Assembly (NCBI RefSeq): GCF_000002995.4
Contig: NW_025062479.1
Span: 7,369,721 to 7,433,720 of the forward strand
DNA from: Brugia malayi
Taxonomy: Eukaryota; Nematoda; Chromadorea; Rhabditida; Onchocercidae
Length of the DNA stretch: 64,000 bases
Direction: 5' to 3'
In this document: positions 48,217 to 60,652 of the stretch, one piece after another
Numbering within the stretch: position 1 is the stretch's first letter
Layout of the letters: every line of letters starts with the position of its first letter
Translations under genes and position numbers: made by a program
The notes under the pieces: model-generated
What the model saw: only the letters and a program-made list of their open reading frames with translations
The model's database searches: none
What the model was told of the DNA's origin: nothing

Positions 48217-48893
48217 TTAGGGAACATATGAATGAAGGAAGAAAAAACAAGCAATTCCGGCAACAGTAATAAAGAAAATAAACATGACTTCAATATATAA
48301 AGCACTTTTCAATCCTGAAAGATGCCGGCAATAGATGTCTCACTTCAGCGAAGATATAACCCTAGAATGAATAGTATACACTATCACGAACATGAAAGAA
48401 ACAGAAATCTGGAATACACGGACGAGTGCGCTGCAACACTTAATTAAAGTGAAGTGCCATGCAAAGTTTTCATAAAAAATAAATTGAAACTTAGCTTAAT
48501 AAGCGACGGATACTCTCCATGGTTTCTTAGTAACACATCGGGATGGATTTGGATGTAGCAGTTGGCTGCATCATATTTTCGATTATACTGCAACACTTCG
48601 TCATAACCAGAATACGAGACTGAAGCTACTGCTTAGTCATTTTTTCACTACTAATACTATAGTAAGAGTTACCACGTTTTGTTCCTACTCGTGTAACATT
48701 TTCATTGAGCATCATATATCACTGCTTCCCTGAATGTGAAGAAACCAATTAGCGACCAAGAAATGAAAGCTTTTTAGCTACTACAGATACTTTTGGAAAA
48801 CATTGAGAAACTATTCATTCTATGGGCTAACAAGTATTATTCACTACCTCCATTTCGGAATTCTGATGAGTTCTTGGATGAATGTGATTGCAT
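48217..48893 (-). CDS. Two-membrane-segment protein, 108 residues, unrecognised
   Basis: Four minus-strand exons: 48848-48893, 48514-48619, 48344-48430 and 48217-48304. Phases run 1, 2, 2 and the total is exactly 109 codons. The start is ATG 48893 (MQSHSSKNSSEFRNG). Exon 2, after AGTAGCTTCAG, gives SYSGYDEVLQYNRKYDAANC and then YIQIHPDVLLRNHG. Exon 3, after GTGTTGCAG, carries a hydrophobic segment (VFQISVSFMFVIVYTI) and exon 4 a second one (EVMFIFFITVAGIACFFFL), ending SYVP. Weak points: the donor of exon 2 is GTATCC, and the last acceptor (GAAAAG) is not the strongest nearby, TTTCAG 10 bases upstream, which would give a short alternative ending KIEKCFIY. The protein resembles the 38.9-kb product only in layout (soluble part plus two membrane segments). 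No family recognised. Confidence 0.5.
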
Positions 48894-49060
48894 TGCAGAT
48901 TAGTTTTGCTTTATGTTCTTTCCTAATCACTTATTATTTGTAATCTGTTTCATTTACATTTATTTTAGAACAAAGAAATGGTTTAAAAGAAGTATACTTA
49001 AAAGATCTGGGAATATGCGTAAAAATTTTGATTGAGTCAGGAATAATTAACTCCAATCAC

Positions 49061-52000
49061 TCAATAGCTCACATTATAGTGTTGTGGACAAAGGTCGTAC
49101 TTGGGGCCATTTAAAACGGGCGCATTACTTGAATGAATACCGTATCGGCTCGAATCTTGTGATATATTTACTAAAATAGGATTATAACTTCGGTAGTCAG
49201 GCTGAGGTATGTACACGTTACCACGGGGAGTTGATCGAGAACGATAACGATGCGCGGCCTAAAAAAACAAGGACATTATTGTAAGAATATACTTGAAATT
49301 AGTTTTAAAACGTTTGATGACTGCTAATATTCTAAAAACATAATAGAACCTTTTGTTCATTTCGAAAAGCTGTATCGAACATTGCTGCTTTGGAACGAAC
49401 ATCGGAATGTATTTGGTTAAGTTCTTTGCGAGATTCGCATTCACCAAATACTTCAAGTGATTTTGTGGTGACAGTGTATGCAGGTAAAAGAACCACCGCT
49501 GCCTTATCTTTACCAGGCTTGGATTGATCAAAATCCACGCCGAAATACTGTACTGGTAGCTGCTCTCGCTGTATCTGCTGCTGAGAATCTACGAAACTTA
49601 TTATAAAATAAAAAGCTGAGGCGACAAAGTAAATGACTTCAAAATCATAACATTGTTTAATAACTTAAAAACAGCAGTGGAATGAACGATAAGATAGAAT
49701 ATATACGAACTGAAATGCAAAGCGATACATAAGGTGGAAATGCAGTGAAACCTTCTCTCACGAAAGCAATTTCTCGTTCAAGGCGATTTTCGACATCATT
49801 CACCCAGCTGAAGTCAATATCGCTAACTTCGGTCTTCATATTCGAACTCTGGGTTAATGAACTGATCGTAGAACCATAGTCCGCACTTCTAAAAAGCTGA
49901 AGATTGGAACTCTACTACAGCTCAAAGCTACATAAAGCATTTAATGAAATAAGCACAACAAATAGAATCCTCAAGAAAATATTCTCTCAAAACTATAAAA
50001 TAATTGAATGGAAAAGTGTGTTTAACATATTTCTCCCGTCCAGAAAATTTGAAGTATTTATGAAACACACTGCAACGAACTTCTTGAGTGGAAAATATCC
50101 TAACTGCGTCTGCTGCACAGTTTGATTCTGAGGTGCAGTTCCAGAAGTGACATTACAATTATATCGTTGAAATGAATTTAAAGTTGTTTCATCAATTGAA
50201 AATACCTGCAGAAGATTTAAAAACGCATATGGTTCTAACCTTCACACACTCAAAATTTTAACGAAACAGTACAAACGATGTGGTTATTTAGATAAAATAG
50301 TCATGCTGACAACAATTTTTTAAAACAAGATCAAAATAGAGAATAATAAACAGTAAGGATATACATTTCTAATTAACTGAAATATAAGTGTAATACAAAG
50401 AGAAATAAACCTTGTCGTTATCGGTTGAATTAGTGACATTTTTGGAAAACAAATCAACATTCTTTTCTGGGACTTCCTCAGCTTCTAGTGTTATTTTAAC
50501 GGATATGTTACGTTGCGGATTGATATCACCAATGTTATTTGTGTTACAATCACTATACTGACTATTCCTGTTGATGGAACCTCTGATACCACTTCGATAT
50601 GCATAATTTCGCTCATCGTAATCGTGGGGAATTATTGCTTTGGAATGATTGTATTCGTTGGTCGCTGCAGTCTTTTTGGATACATTGTTTATATCCGATG
50701 ATTTGTGATCAGTTTCACATTTTATAACTTCACTGCTTGCTTCTTCACCAATAACATCAGCAATCTCATATCGCACAATAGCTGATGGTCCACCTTTGGC
50801 AACGAAATCCCATTGCTGCAACCGTCTAGGTGTTTCACCTAGTCTAGCATCACTCCTGGATACTTGTATTCGCTGCAAATGCCGATTCGATGAATTCTTC
50901 AACCGTATTGGCGATAGCGTTTGATGGTGTAATGAAGAATGACCGGTAGTTGATGTTAGATGACTACGATCAGATGTATCCGTCGATGGAGCAGAATGGG
51001 TCATTCGTGAATCTGATACAGCCAAACCATTTGAACAGCCACTGAAATTTATTAAATAACAGTCAACGCGAGCATTTCATTAATCCCATCAGTCCTCATA
51101 AATCTAAATTTTTAAAATCAAACTTTTTTTCGAAATGAACAAAAGGAAGGATTGAGAGCTACTGTAGATAATATTAACCTATTAAAAGATGATTTCGGTA
51201 TGCCAGGAGGTAAATTAGGTACACTATTGCCGTACGTTTGACATTTCGCCACTTTCCTGCGTTCCTTACAAATACCCTTTTTTCCCACTGGAACATCTGC
51301 ATAACCATCGAGAAGTTGTCTGCAATACTCGACAACTAAATACAGTAAAATGGAAATTTATCTTATTTTTTAAATAAGCAAACTATAACGTTTTATCATA
51401 CAGTTTGATTTCACTAACTTCTTCAAACATATCACAGTGGTCTTACGCTAAGCATTCTGAATATGCACAGCAAAAAATTTCCCAGTAACATAAGAAGTAT
51501 ATTGCAGTATAAATGGAAGTGAAGATTAATATTCGAAGCCATAATTTATTATTTTCCATCAGATATGAACACTTCTCATCCTTTAGTTAAAAGTAAAGAA
51601 TAAAAGTTTTCAATGTTTAGAGGTGAATAAGCTTTAATTTCATATTTTTCGTGTGTCTTGCCTTCTGATTTTCTTGCAAAAACAATTGGAAGATAACTGA
51701 AATATTTTAATGCTCAAGCAAAATTTTTTCTGAATGGAAATCGATAATGGGAAAAAGGAACAAGAAGGGGAGCGAAAGTCTCTTCATAAAATTCTGTGCA
51801 AAGCTATTCCGCTGGATGTGCACGTATGTTTTGGAATTGTTGGTGGTTTTATGCATTTGTTCCTGCAAAGAGGAATAAATCTTTGTCATTCCGCATACAT
51901 TGCCCTGATCAATTCAATGGGCACTTCAGCAAGTGAAAAATAAAGAGTGACCAATGACCATCTATTAATCAAACTTTATTATTATACCATTAAATGACTG

Positions 52001-52409
52001 TTAAATAGTAATTATTACTTACTGATAGTGTGACAATTAAATATTACCAGAAGTTGCAAATTTTAAATGCAACTAAAATTTTGTTTCAGGGAATGTGATA
52101 AATTATTTCAAAAAAAAAAAAAAAAAGAAAGGAAAAATTAAACCTTGATAGGTTCTCGACAGAAAAAGCACGAGAATATTGTAACAGAGGTGTTGTTAGT
52201 GCATGTGGTAGTACAAGATTCGCCGAAACAGAACCCATTTTTTTCAACATTTTTTTGTGCCTTTTTTGCAACTTTTTGAATTGTTTTAGAGTTGGCGGCG
52301 GGATGGATATAATTGTTGGCAATGGAACTATCGTCGATGGTCTTCCAGGTGAATCATCCACAAAAAACGCTTCATTAAGAGATAAACGAGAATTCCCGAT
52401 TTCCCAGTT
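49061..52409 (-). CDS. Unrecognised low-complexity protein, 575 residues found, 5' end missing
   Basis: Seven exons in minus-strand order: 52144-52409, 51179-51319, 50411-51041, 50105-50205, 49729-49888, 49350-49580 and 49061-49258. All phases agree (2, 2, 0, 2, 0, 0) and the stop is TGA 49061. Minus-strand AATAAA lies near 48959, about 100 bases beyond. Seen in order: a Pro-rich stretch (PSTIVPLPTIISIPPPTL); a very basic helix (KQFKKLQKRHKKMLKKM); VPNLPPGIPKSSF; a long Ser/Thr/Asn-rich region (exon 3) with RRLQQWDFVAKGGPSAIVRY; an acidic-basic helix VENRLEREIAFVREGF; a fold-like block QYFGVDFDQSKPGKDKAAVV; and a Tyr/Arg/Ser-rich tail (AAHRYRSRSTPRGNVYIPQP). No signal peptide or membrane segment. 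It looks like a cytosolic scaffold or adaptor, by inference only. The first exon opens in phase 0 after TTTTACAG without a usable ATG, so upstream exons exist; one option is splicing from an exon of the next gene upstream, whose exons also end in phase 0. Confidence 0.7.
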
Positions 52410-53409
52410 CTGTAAAATATAAATAACCTGAAAACAACAACGAAATGGACTGTTTGCAACAAAACATTAGCAAATAAATAAAATATGGACATCAGCGCGT
52501 GTTCGCATCTTATAAATCACAGTGTTCTAAAACTAGAAAATTCAAAAATATTGCATATAAACCCAAAAAATAAAAATCATGGCGGAAATTTAATGTTACC
52601 AGTGCAGTACAGCTATGGAATGTATGTCCCTTCCCGACCAGTAATTCATCAGTAACAATTAAAAAATAAAATTTCCAGTAATGAATAGACTGTTCAAATA
52701 GAAACAAGTTTTCTATGTGAGTATGTGTCACACATTACGTAGTGTGTATGTATAATGTATTTGTATACTACGAGTACCATGGCAAGAATCTTCATGGTTG
52801 CTTGCGACGCATTTAATAAATTAAGGACATTTTTTTCTTTTCTTCCCTCAAATTTTCTCCCGATAATTCAAAAAATTTGTCCATATGGGTATAAATATCA
52901 GGCCTTTTTAGAAAAATGAAGTGAAATTAAACCCAGTAAATTCATGAAACAAAAATGAATAAGTAGAAAAAGCGAATACACTTTAATTTCAACAAGTTAT
53001 TGAACACCCAATGTGCATATTTACGCAGAAACTCGACAGTCAATTTCAACAAACTATTGAAAAAACTAGAATGAATCTTGAATACATTTACGAATGCAAG
53101 ATGAAAAAGTGAAATGGATGTGACGATTACTGCTGACTTAACCAGGAAAATCATCCTAATTATCCGAGATACCTAATCTTTCCAAAAAATAGTCAGTTGC
53201 ACTGAGCAGTAGCATAAATACTACAAGAGAAAACATTGAGATTTCAAGAAAAGAAGACATTTATTAAAGAAAAAAGCTTCAAGAGCTTTAAAAAAAGATT
53301 TATGTTAAAATTATCAGTGGTGGTTTCTTGAAAAAAGAAATGCAAGAAAATGAAACGGAAAAAAAAGAAAGAATTCTCAACATTTTATCAGTACTTATCT
53401 GTTTTGTGT

Positions 53410-54407
53410 TCACTGTAATGCTCCTATTTCTTTAACTCGTTCATTAATATCTAATATTGCCGTATCCAGAAAATCAGCACCACTCTACAAAGTTGTTTTC
53501 CAAAAAACGTAATTACAGTTATCGTGGTTGAAAACAAATGAATTATTTAAAAATGATGTGGCGGAAAAAGACTGATTAATCATGAAGGGTGGTAAAAAGG
53601 AACTCATCGGATTTAAAGCAATTAATTCAAACATAGCAAGAAAGTAATGCCAAATGGTAAATTAATAAATCAGTTTTTCTAATCAGGAAGATTCAAACAA
53701 TTCATTGTAGTAACAATTCCAATAACGCTCTCTTATATTATGCCCCCAGAACGTATCAAATCAATTTCACAAAGTCATAAGCTTCAAAAATCCGACTATG
53801 CGTCTAATTTGATGAGTTTCAACCATAGTGGTAAAAAAAAAATAACATCTGTAAAGAGGAATAATGCTGATGACGACTTCAAAACCACTTCGATATGAAC
53901 TCGCTGAAGGTTCAATGAATGTTCATAGAGCATCAGACATTTGGAATAGGAGGCTAATGCATCGATAATTAATCCACTTTGCTGCTCGCGAGAAAAAAGG
54001 AACGCATATTGGTCAAACACTTACAGTCTTAAACAGACTGAAGATATTTCCAGCATCATGCAAAAAAAAAAAAATTGGTATAACATCTTAGCAGGCAGTT
54101 CAAGACTTTGAATCTAATTTAATTAGCAAAGTTAGTTAACCATATTCAAAATTAATTTATCAGTAATATCACTAACATTTGTTCGCCATCGTTCGGAATC
54201 AGCCGGACTGGTCATATATCCGGAATCAGTGCCACTGAAGTGTTGCAGCGAATTGACTGATTGATGAAAAATAGGTGCTCCGTATGACTGTGCAATGAAA
54301 GGTGCAGTATAATAATGTGAATCGTAGTTCAGGAAATTTCTTGATCCTGATCCTGACCCCAGTAAGTACGGAGGCATATAGGACGAAGACGACGACTTAT
54401 TTCCCAT
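53410..54407 (-). CDS. Probable N-myristoylated small protein, 146 residues
   Basis: Three minus-strand exons, 54141-54407, 53886-53984 and 53410-53484, each a whole number of codons, joined by AG acceptors and ending in TGA. Total 147 codons. The start MGNKSSSSSY fits the N-myristoyltransferase signal (Gly2, Ser6), so the product is likely anchored to membranes by its N-terminus. The first exon is rich in Ser, Tyr and Gly (YLLGSGSGSRNFLNYDSHYY). The last two give helices (DALASYSKCLMLYEHSLNLQ; DTAILDINERVKEIGAL), somewhat like small helical adaptor subunits. I compared it mentally with BORC/BLOC subunits and could not match it. Weak points: the first donor is GTTAAC, the second GTTTTG, and the last exon could use an internal GTGAAC donor to go on to other exons. 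The region upstream of the ATG is CT-rich and less AT-rich, which fits a promoter. Confidence 0.55.
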
Positions 54408-55242
54408 TTTCCTCAACTGTCGTCCATTCCGCCAACATTACCACCACCACACAAACTAAACTGCCATCAAGTTATGGCTCTCCCCATCTCCAATTGTGCT
54501 CATTGTCGCACCTCCCGGCAGCACAACAGTCATCCTTTCCTTTGCCTGAAACGTCCTCCAACGTCTCTCTCTCTCTCCAATGCTTTCTTTCTCCCTCGGG
54601 AATGTCCCTCCGCCGACATATTGCATCTGTGACACAGATGGGGGTGATTCCTTAACACTACTCAATGAGATCCGTCAAGATGGCATGTCCATGTCGATGT
54701 TTCACTCCCTCCTCATCTTCCATTCCACTTCAACTCTCCTCGTCTTCTATCATTACCATTGCATTTATAAACATTTGGCTGACTGCCTGACTCATATTGT
54801 TTTCTGATAATATCAATTGCAGTTTAAATATTCAATCGTAACTAAAACTAAAAACTACACCAGATTTTTGTCTAGTTGTTTAGTGGAAAAGAAATATTTC
54901 TTAAAAAATATTTGGAGATAATTTCATTTTTCAATCTCATGATATTCAAATTTAAAAAGGAAACTTCTACAGTCCAGTTCCTTTGAGTCTTGCACGATCA
55001 AGTTAGGAATGGAGATGTAGATCTAGATGAGAGTAGTACACCTGTACAGTAGGGTATCGATACGTTTTTTATATAAAGCAAAGTGGCTGATGAGATTGAA
55101 AATGAGAACTATTAAGTGTATGCTCCCATTATTAAAAGATCACTACAGAGAACAGGTAAAGGTCAACTTCAAATGACCTCATATGCCACTGCGACAAATG
55201 GATATTCATATATTAGTCTCTTGATGGTGGATTGTCCAATGC

Positions 55243-55306
55243 ATTCCCCTTTCCCTTTTCCCTCCCCTTCTCCTTCCTCTTCCTCTTCCCCTTCTTTTTC
55301 CCTAAC
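55243..55306. repeat. Polypyrimidine tract
   Basis: About 64 bases almost entirely C and T on the plus strand, rich in CCCTTTT and TTCCTC units, before normal sequence resumes. Such homopurine-homopyrimidine runs can form triplex DNA. No gene is attached to it. Confidence 0.8.
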
Positions 55307-57835
55307 TCCATACTGCGAACATATTTAGTTTCGAACTCATTTTGAAAAAGCGATCTCGTCGAACTACTGGGTCCGGCTCAGAACTCTTGACTAAAATTTG
55401 TAGATTACCGTTGAGAAAGTTCAATGTTTAAGAATTTGCAGAGATAACCCTAATTAGGAAATTGTTTTGACGTAACCTGTAATATCAAATCTCGAAGAAT
55501 ACTATTGTTATGATCTTCATAGTCGTAGCTACGATTTGTTATCCTGCTTCAATTTATGTTCTTGAAATGTTACATATTTTATAAGAAAGTAATACTCTGT
55601 ACAAATTTTTGAATGCCACGAAAAAAGTTAATTGCTTATTGAACTAAGAAAGTTGCAAAAGCTTTGCCAAATATAAGCGGTTTTCATTGATAATTTCTCA
55701 GTTAATAAATGAAAAGAAGTGAAGAAGAAAGAGAAGGGTGGTACTCACATCTAAATAGTGTTAATTCGTACTGCTGCACTGTCAATCACTTCGCAGTAAA
55801 TACCGAGGTCTTACACAAGTTTACTAGACACGTAAATAACATCCATATTAACTGAATCGCACCAGAAATAAATTTTTCTAAGAACTTAGTGCTAATAAAT
55901 CGCTTTAAGAATAGATATACTGCATTTAGCATATAGATTCCAAGAAAAGGATTAACATGATGTGGTCGTGGACGTAAACAGTATTAATTCATTTAGATAG
56001 TGTGAAGGTTTTGGGAACATCTAAAAAACTCACAGAAAGATGCTGAAATTAAATATTTGGTAGTTCAAAGTGATCTCCTTGCATGAAACATGCTGTTAAT
56101 TTTTCGCTTGAAGAGTGTAATTCTGTCATCTTAAGAAAGAGGAAAAAAAAAACTTTTATAAAAGCATTTATGATTTCAAGTTGCCATCATTTCTCATAAA
56201 ACATTCCGATAATTACCATGACTATAATAGTACTTCGTTGTAATTGCATGTCTATGCTGCTAAAACCTATCATCCTGAATCCAGTAGCTTTACGAGCACA
56301 ATTTAACCACTAATTGGATATTTATTATAATCAAATAGACGACCCATTTATGAAAAATGAGCAGAATACCACTCATAATTAAGAAAAAGTATTTGAAAAA
56401 CCCACACGCTTGTTGTTCTCCTTCCTTTTGTTCATTAATTAATGTTTGTTCATTCATATAAAGTTTATGCAATTAAGAGTAATATTAGTAATGGCCTCCT
56501 TATTTGGAACCGAATAGTCGGTAATATAAGATAAAAAACATTTTTCTGTCTTCAGTCTTCAACTAGATTGGTGAACATGAGCGGTTTTTGTACGATTTTC
56601 GAAAAAATAAATAGTAGTAATCAGAAACAAATCATCATTTACTCTAGATTAGTTGATGCTCTGCTTTGCTCTCATTTGTGTAAGTTAACTAATTAAGTGA
56701 GATGCATTCAATGAAAGAAAAAAAAAAAACGCAGATTAAAGTTGGAATAAAATTTTCATCCTAAATACATTAAAATTTCTTTCTTTTAATAGTTCAAAAA
56801 TTAGTTGCTCTCGAAAATTAGTGTATATATTGAAAAAGCACAAAACACTTTTGATTCTTCAGTCCATAATTTCAACTTGTATAGCAAATGGTAGCTTAAA
56901 AAAAAATAACTTTATTCAGGCAGAATACACGAAATCTGTTTTTAATTTGATTTAATTTTTTAATGGACTCTGATTTGAGATCGAATTGGAGACAATTTAA
57001 TACAACTTGAGAATGGCAAAATACAAAGAATGCATATTGATCTCAATTAATATTTTATAACGCAACGACTTACTGTGATAATAACATCCATTTGTAACTA
57101 AACATGCAGATAGGTATCATAATGCATACTGGCAACCCATGCTTATTGGATATATCGAATTAGATCCAAATATCCCTCGTTAATGACTTTCCGCTTTTAT
57201 CCTTCATGTATAGAGTATGAAAAACAAAAGTGGTAAATAATTTCGAGAACAATCAAGATTTTGTTTAAAACTTTTGAACAACAGGCGGATTATCCGACAA
57301 ACTCCCACATTTCCGTTTTTTATCGGCCTGCATCTTTGGAAATAAATTTATCTCTCATTAATCTATGGTTAAAAGCTAAAGTACTGCTCTCCGCTACTAA
57401 ATAATCTGTTTGAAAGAATTTAATATCTACTCGTAAAGTAAAATGGATTTCTTTTAGATAGAAGATAAAGGTATCAAAAGCGGTTACTTTTAAGTAATGT
57501 TCTTAAAGTTTACACAACAGATTCCGAAATAGCAGTATGAACTTTATCTTGTAGATTCTCGTGATTTCAGAATTTGCTGTGCTTTAAAAGCAATCTTAAA
57601 AATTAAAAAGACAAGTGGGTTTATTTTTAAACGTTGTGTACTTTCAACAGTGAGAAACATTAATTAAGAAATCTAGAAAAGGGTCATTCCAATTCTCCCC
57701 ATATCAATTTCCACTTCTAAAATATGTGTCTTTTGATTTCTTTTCAAATATAACGTTGTAGATTCAAATCCCACACCATTGTTAGAATATTGAAAAACTT
57801 CCAATAAAAAAAAGAAAAAAAAAAATAGTATAATT

Positions 57836-57884
57836 CAGTGCAATAAGGTTATTAGCAATAAGGTCAGTGCAATAAGGTTATTAG
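57836..57884. repeat. Short tandem duplication, 29-bp period
   Basis: CAGTGCAATAAGGTTATTAG occurs at 57836-57855 and again, unchanged, at 57865-57884; the spacer also holds a partial copy (CAATAAGGT). A recent local duplication in intergenic sequence. Confidence 0.9.
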
Positions 57885-59522
57885 AACATTGTATTTTTTA
57901 AAAAAAACAATATTTAAAACATTAAAGTCATCAATTTAATTACTTATATGATAGTTTGCTGTAAAATCCAATATAGTCATTTAATGAACTAGACGTTCAA
58001 AAAAACTGCATATTGCTAATCTGACCACTATATTATCAACTCGATCGTGGTTGGTAATGAAATTAATAAGATACTTAACAAGAAAAACAGCGATTATATC
58101 AGTTCTTGTAACACTGCATAGGAATTAATTCAAACGAACTACGCAATTAATGAACAGATTCTTTAATTTGAATTTTTAAATGATGACATGAAAGTTTCTA
58201 AACAGTTATAATTTTAAAGTACTACAGGAATTCTAAAGTGATATCTACAAATAACCAACAACCTATATGCTGAGTTATCTTTTTTCCCTTAAGACTTGTT
58301 TTTTAAGATCAACGTCCCAAATAGGTGTAGGTGATTGGTCAACAGTTCCTACGCTCAATATCTAATGAAGCACTAAAAAAACTCCATTGTCTCGACTGTG
58401 TTTGCTTACTTATCCAAAATTTTACCAGTCCCATTATATTTAAAAATGCTAGTTTCGGAAGACATGCAATCGTTTTTCCAAAATTAAACATCCGTAGAAA
58501 TCTTTATTAAGTGCTGAAAAATGGAATTATTGATTGCCTAGTCCTAAATTCCCATTGTCTTCATGGAAGTAGATGTTTCTACTTTTCAGTTTTGCTTTAG
58601 TTAAGAATATATTGCACAACGGCTTTGGATAAATAAAAGCAAATAATTGAATTTAAAATTCTATGCGAATTTCATAATCTCTATAGTTGTCGAAATAAAT
58701 TTGTATTGAATTCATAAGACCAAGGATTGTTTTCTTGAATAATTCTTGGATGAATGTTTCAGTTTTATACCTCATGTAAGAAATCCAACTGTAGTTGAGT
58801 TTACTTGTATTATTTAAAATGTCGCAGTTTGTTAACAAAGAATTTGTAGAAAATTACTCCTGATTAAATTATCCTAATTAGATTGCTAAAGTTTTCTGAT
58901 TTGAAGGCCAAATTTAGATTTAGTTGTTGACAAGGTTACTAGCTATTTGTTTTATTAGCCTCCGCTGTTGCATGTCAACTCCTTGAAAATGCGTATTGCT
59001 ATAAGACAACGCTTACCACATGAAAATTTATACCCAATATTTTTTTTTTTATGTAACGTGGTTATTAGTGAATAAAATTCGTTACGACAGACTCCTTCAC
59101 AACATATTTGACTGTACTAACTCCAAATCACAAACAATAAAACTTCCCTAACAGATCCCTACAGGTTTTCGATAACAGTATACACCTTTTAGTACTTTTA
59201 ATGAAATGTTAAATGTGATTTGATATCATTATGTTTTCTTGGTGAAGTCCTAATAGAACACTGACACCTTTTTTTAGTTACTTACAATGTTTTTTAACAG
59301 TGAAATGTGCCGGTGATTTGTTTGAACAAAAGTGACGTTATCAGATACATTTACTTTATTACAAGGAGCCACGAGAAGAGGTGGATGAAAAAAAAAATTA
59401 TATAGGAAGAGAATATTGATAGTGCATCTTTGAAAAGCAACTTGGAGAAATACGTAATACTTCCCATCATTCAAATCATTAAAAAAAATATATATTGACG
59501 TGAACTGTCAATGTAGAATAAA

Positions 59523-60641
59523 TCAATCCACATTCCAGCCATCACATCTTATATAATTCTTATTCCGATTTAGTTCTGTGATTCTTTCAATTTCTTCCTT
59601 TGTCAGCTTCATACCAACTACCTAAAAATTAAGCGTTACAAGTTAAACATTATTTCAAATAAGTTCCCGAAATCGCTCACTTAATTACGACATCTGTTTT
59701 CACAGTCAAAACAGAAGTGTGAACTTTTCGCAGCTTTTACTTTAGTTTGATAAGCTCCTACGTGCTATTTGAAAACGTCTTCAACAAATGCTAGTATTGC
59801 ATAAGTTCAAACTGCACTTATAGAAATAGTCGGTCCGGATATCTCGATGTATAAAGCATTATAGAGCGCTATTAAGGATGACATAGCACTTCATTTATCC
59901 ATAATCAGAGTACAGGTAAAACAGACTTGAGCCATAACCTCGACTTTATTTGCCAAGTTGGAATAAATACGAGAGAAGTGGTTGTGCTTAAGAGAAATAT
60001 GGGGCTGTACACGCACGAACTGGAGATCAATGTATCTCTTCATCCTATAGATTCCTTTGACATAATTACCAGTCAGCAAAATTATGAACCTGGTGTATAA
60101 AGCTAACAACAAAGCAATCGTCGAACTACAATTCCCTCAAATCAAAAAAAAAAAAAAAATTATACCTTGAAGTTGTCAATCACTCGTTCCGGATTTGCTG
60201 ACTTTGGTATAATACCAATACCAAAGCTCAGTGCCCAAGCTAACAAAACGAGCTGGAACATTTCTAATGTGAAAAACTACTCAATAACTTAACACTTTGC
60301 TAAAAAAAAATTTTCAACGAATTTGTTACGAACATTTGAAGCATCAACCTGAGGTGTTGAGTTATGTATTTTTGCTGTTTCAGCAATTGTAGAATCAGAC
60401 ATGAGATCAGGATGATTCCTAGCAAGTGAAGAATAAGCCTAAAATTAGAAAATTGATTCCCAAAAACATGCAAAACGACTTAGAAAAAAGTTTTTGCCAT
60501 TTGGCTTACTTTTTCAAAAGAAGACTGATTTTAAAAAATCTAGAAATTTAATGCTAAACTAACCTGGAAAAATATCCCCTCACTTTTGCAATAATCTCTT
60601 AACTCTTTGCGAGTAAAATGAGGGTGAAATTCAACTTGATT
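59523..60641 (-). pseudogene. Aldo-keto reductase, C-terminal half only
   Basis: NAD(P)H-dependent carbonyl reductase family. Exons in minus-strand order: 60564 to about 60641, 60349-60438, 60166-60252 and 59523-59621, all phase 0, giving about 117 residues against roughly 310-320 for a full enzyme. Seen: NQVEFHPHFTRKELRDYC with the catalytic-site His, then AYSSLARNHPDLMSDSTIAE, WALSFGIGIIPKSANPERV (the cofactor-binding PKS...R motif), and VVGMKLTKEEIERITELNRN ending VD. The catalytic Asp, Tyr and Lys would lie in N-terminal exons, which I could not find. The first exon has no AG acceptor between its in-frame upstream stop and NQVEFHP, and a 50-bp tandem duplication begins just beside it. The simplest reading is a gene broken at this point. 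The downstream exons are intact with good splice sites, so recent breakage or an assembly fault is possible. The stretch at 61701-61805 could be a remote 5' piece but lacks recognisable family motifs. Confidence 0.75.
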
Positions 60642-60652
60642 TACAGAAGGTG

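Larger units (their letters stand above)
54408..59522. other. Intergenic, no gene seen
   Basis: The left end (54.4-54.8 kb) is less AT-rich and pyrimidine-rich on plus, likely the promoter of the myristoylated-protein gene. The rest is AT-rich with stops in all frames; no exon chain was found. It contains the pyrimidine tract and the small tandem repeat listed separately. A minus-strand AATAAA near 59354-59359 may serve the aldo-keto reductase segment. Confidence 0.4.

Noticed and set aside
57755..57785. tRNA-like B box (GATTCAAATCC)
   Set aside because: No matching A box, acceptor stem or anticodon arm could be folded around it.
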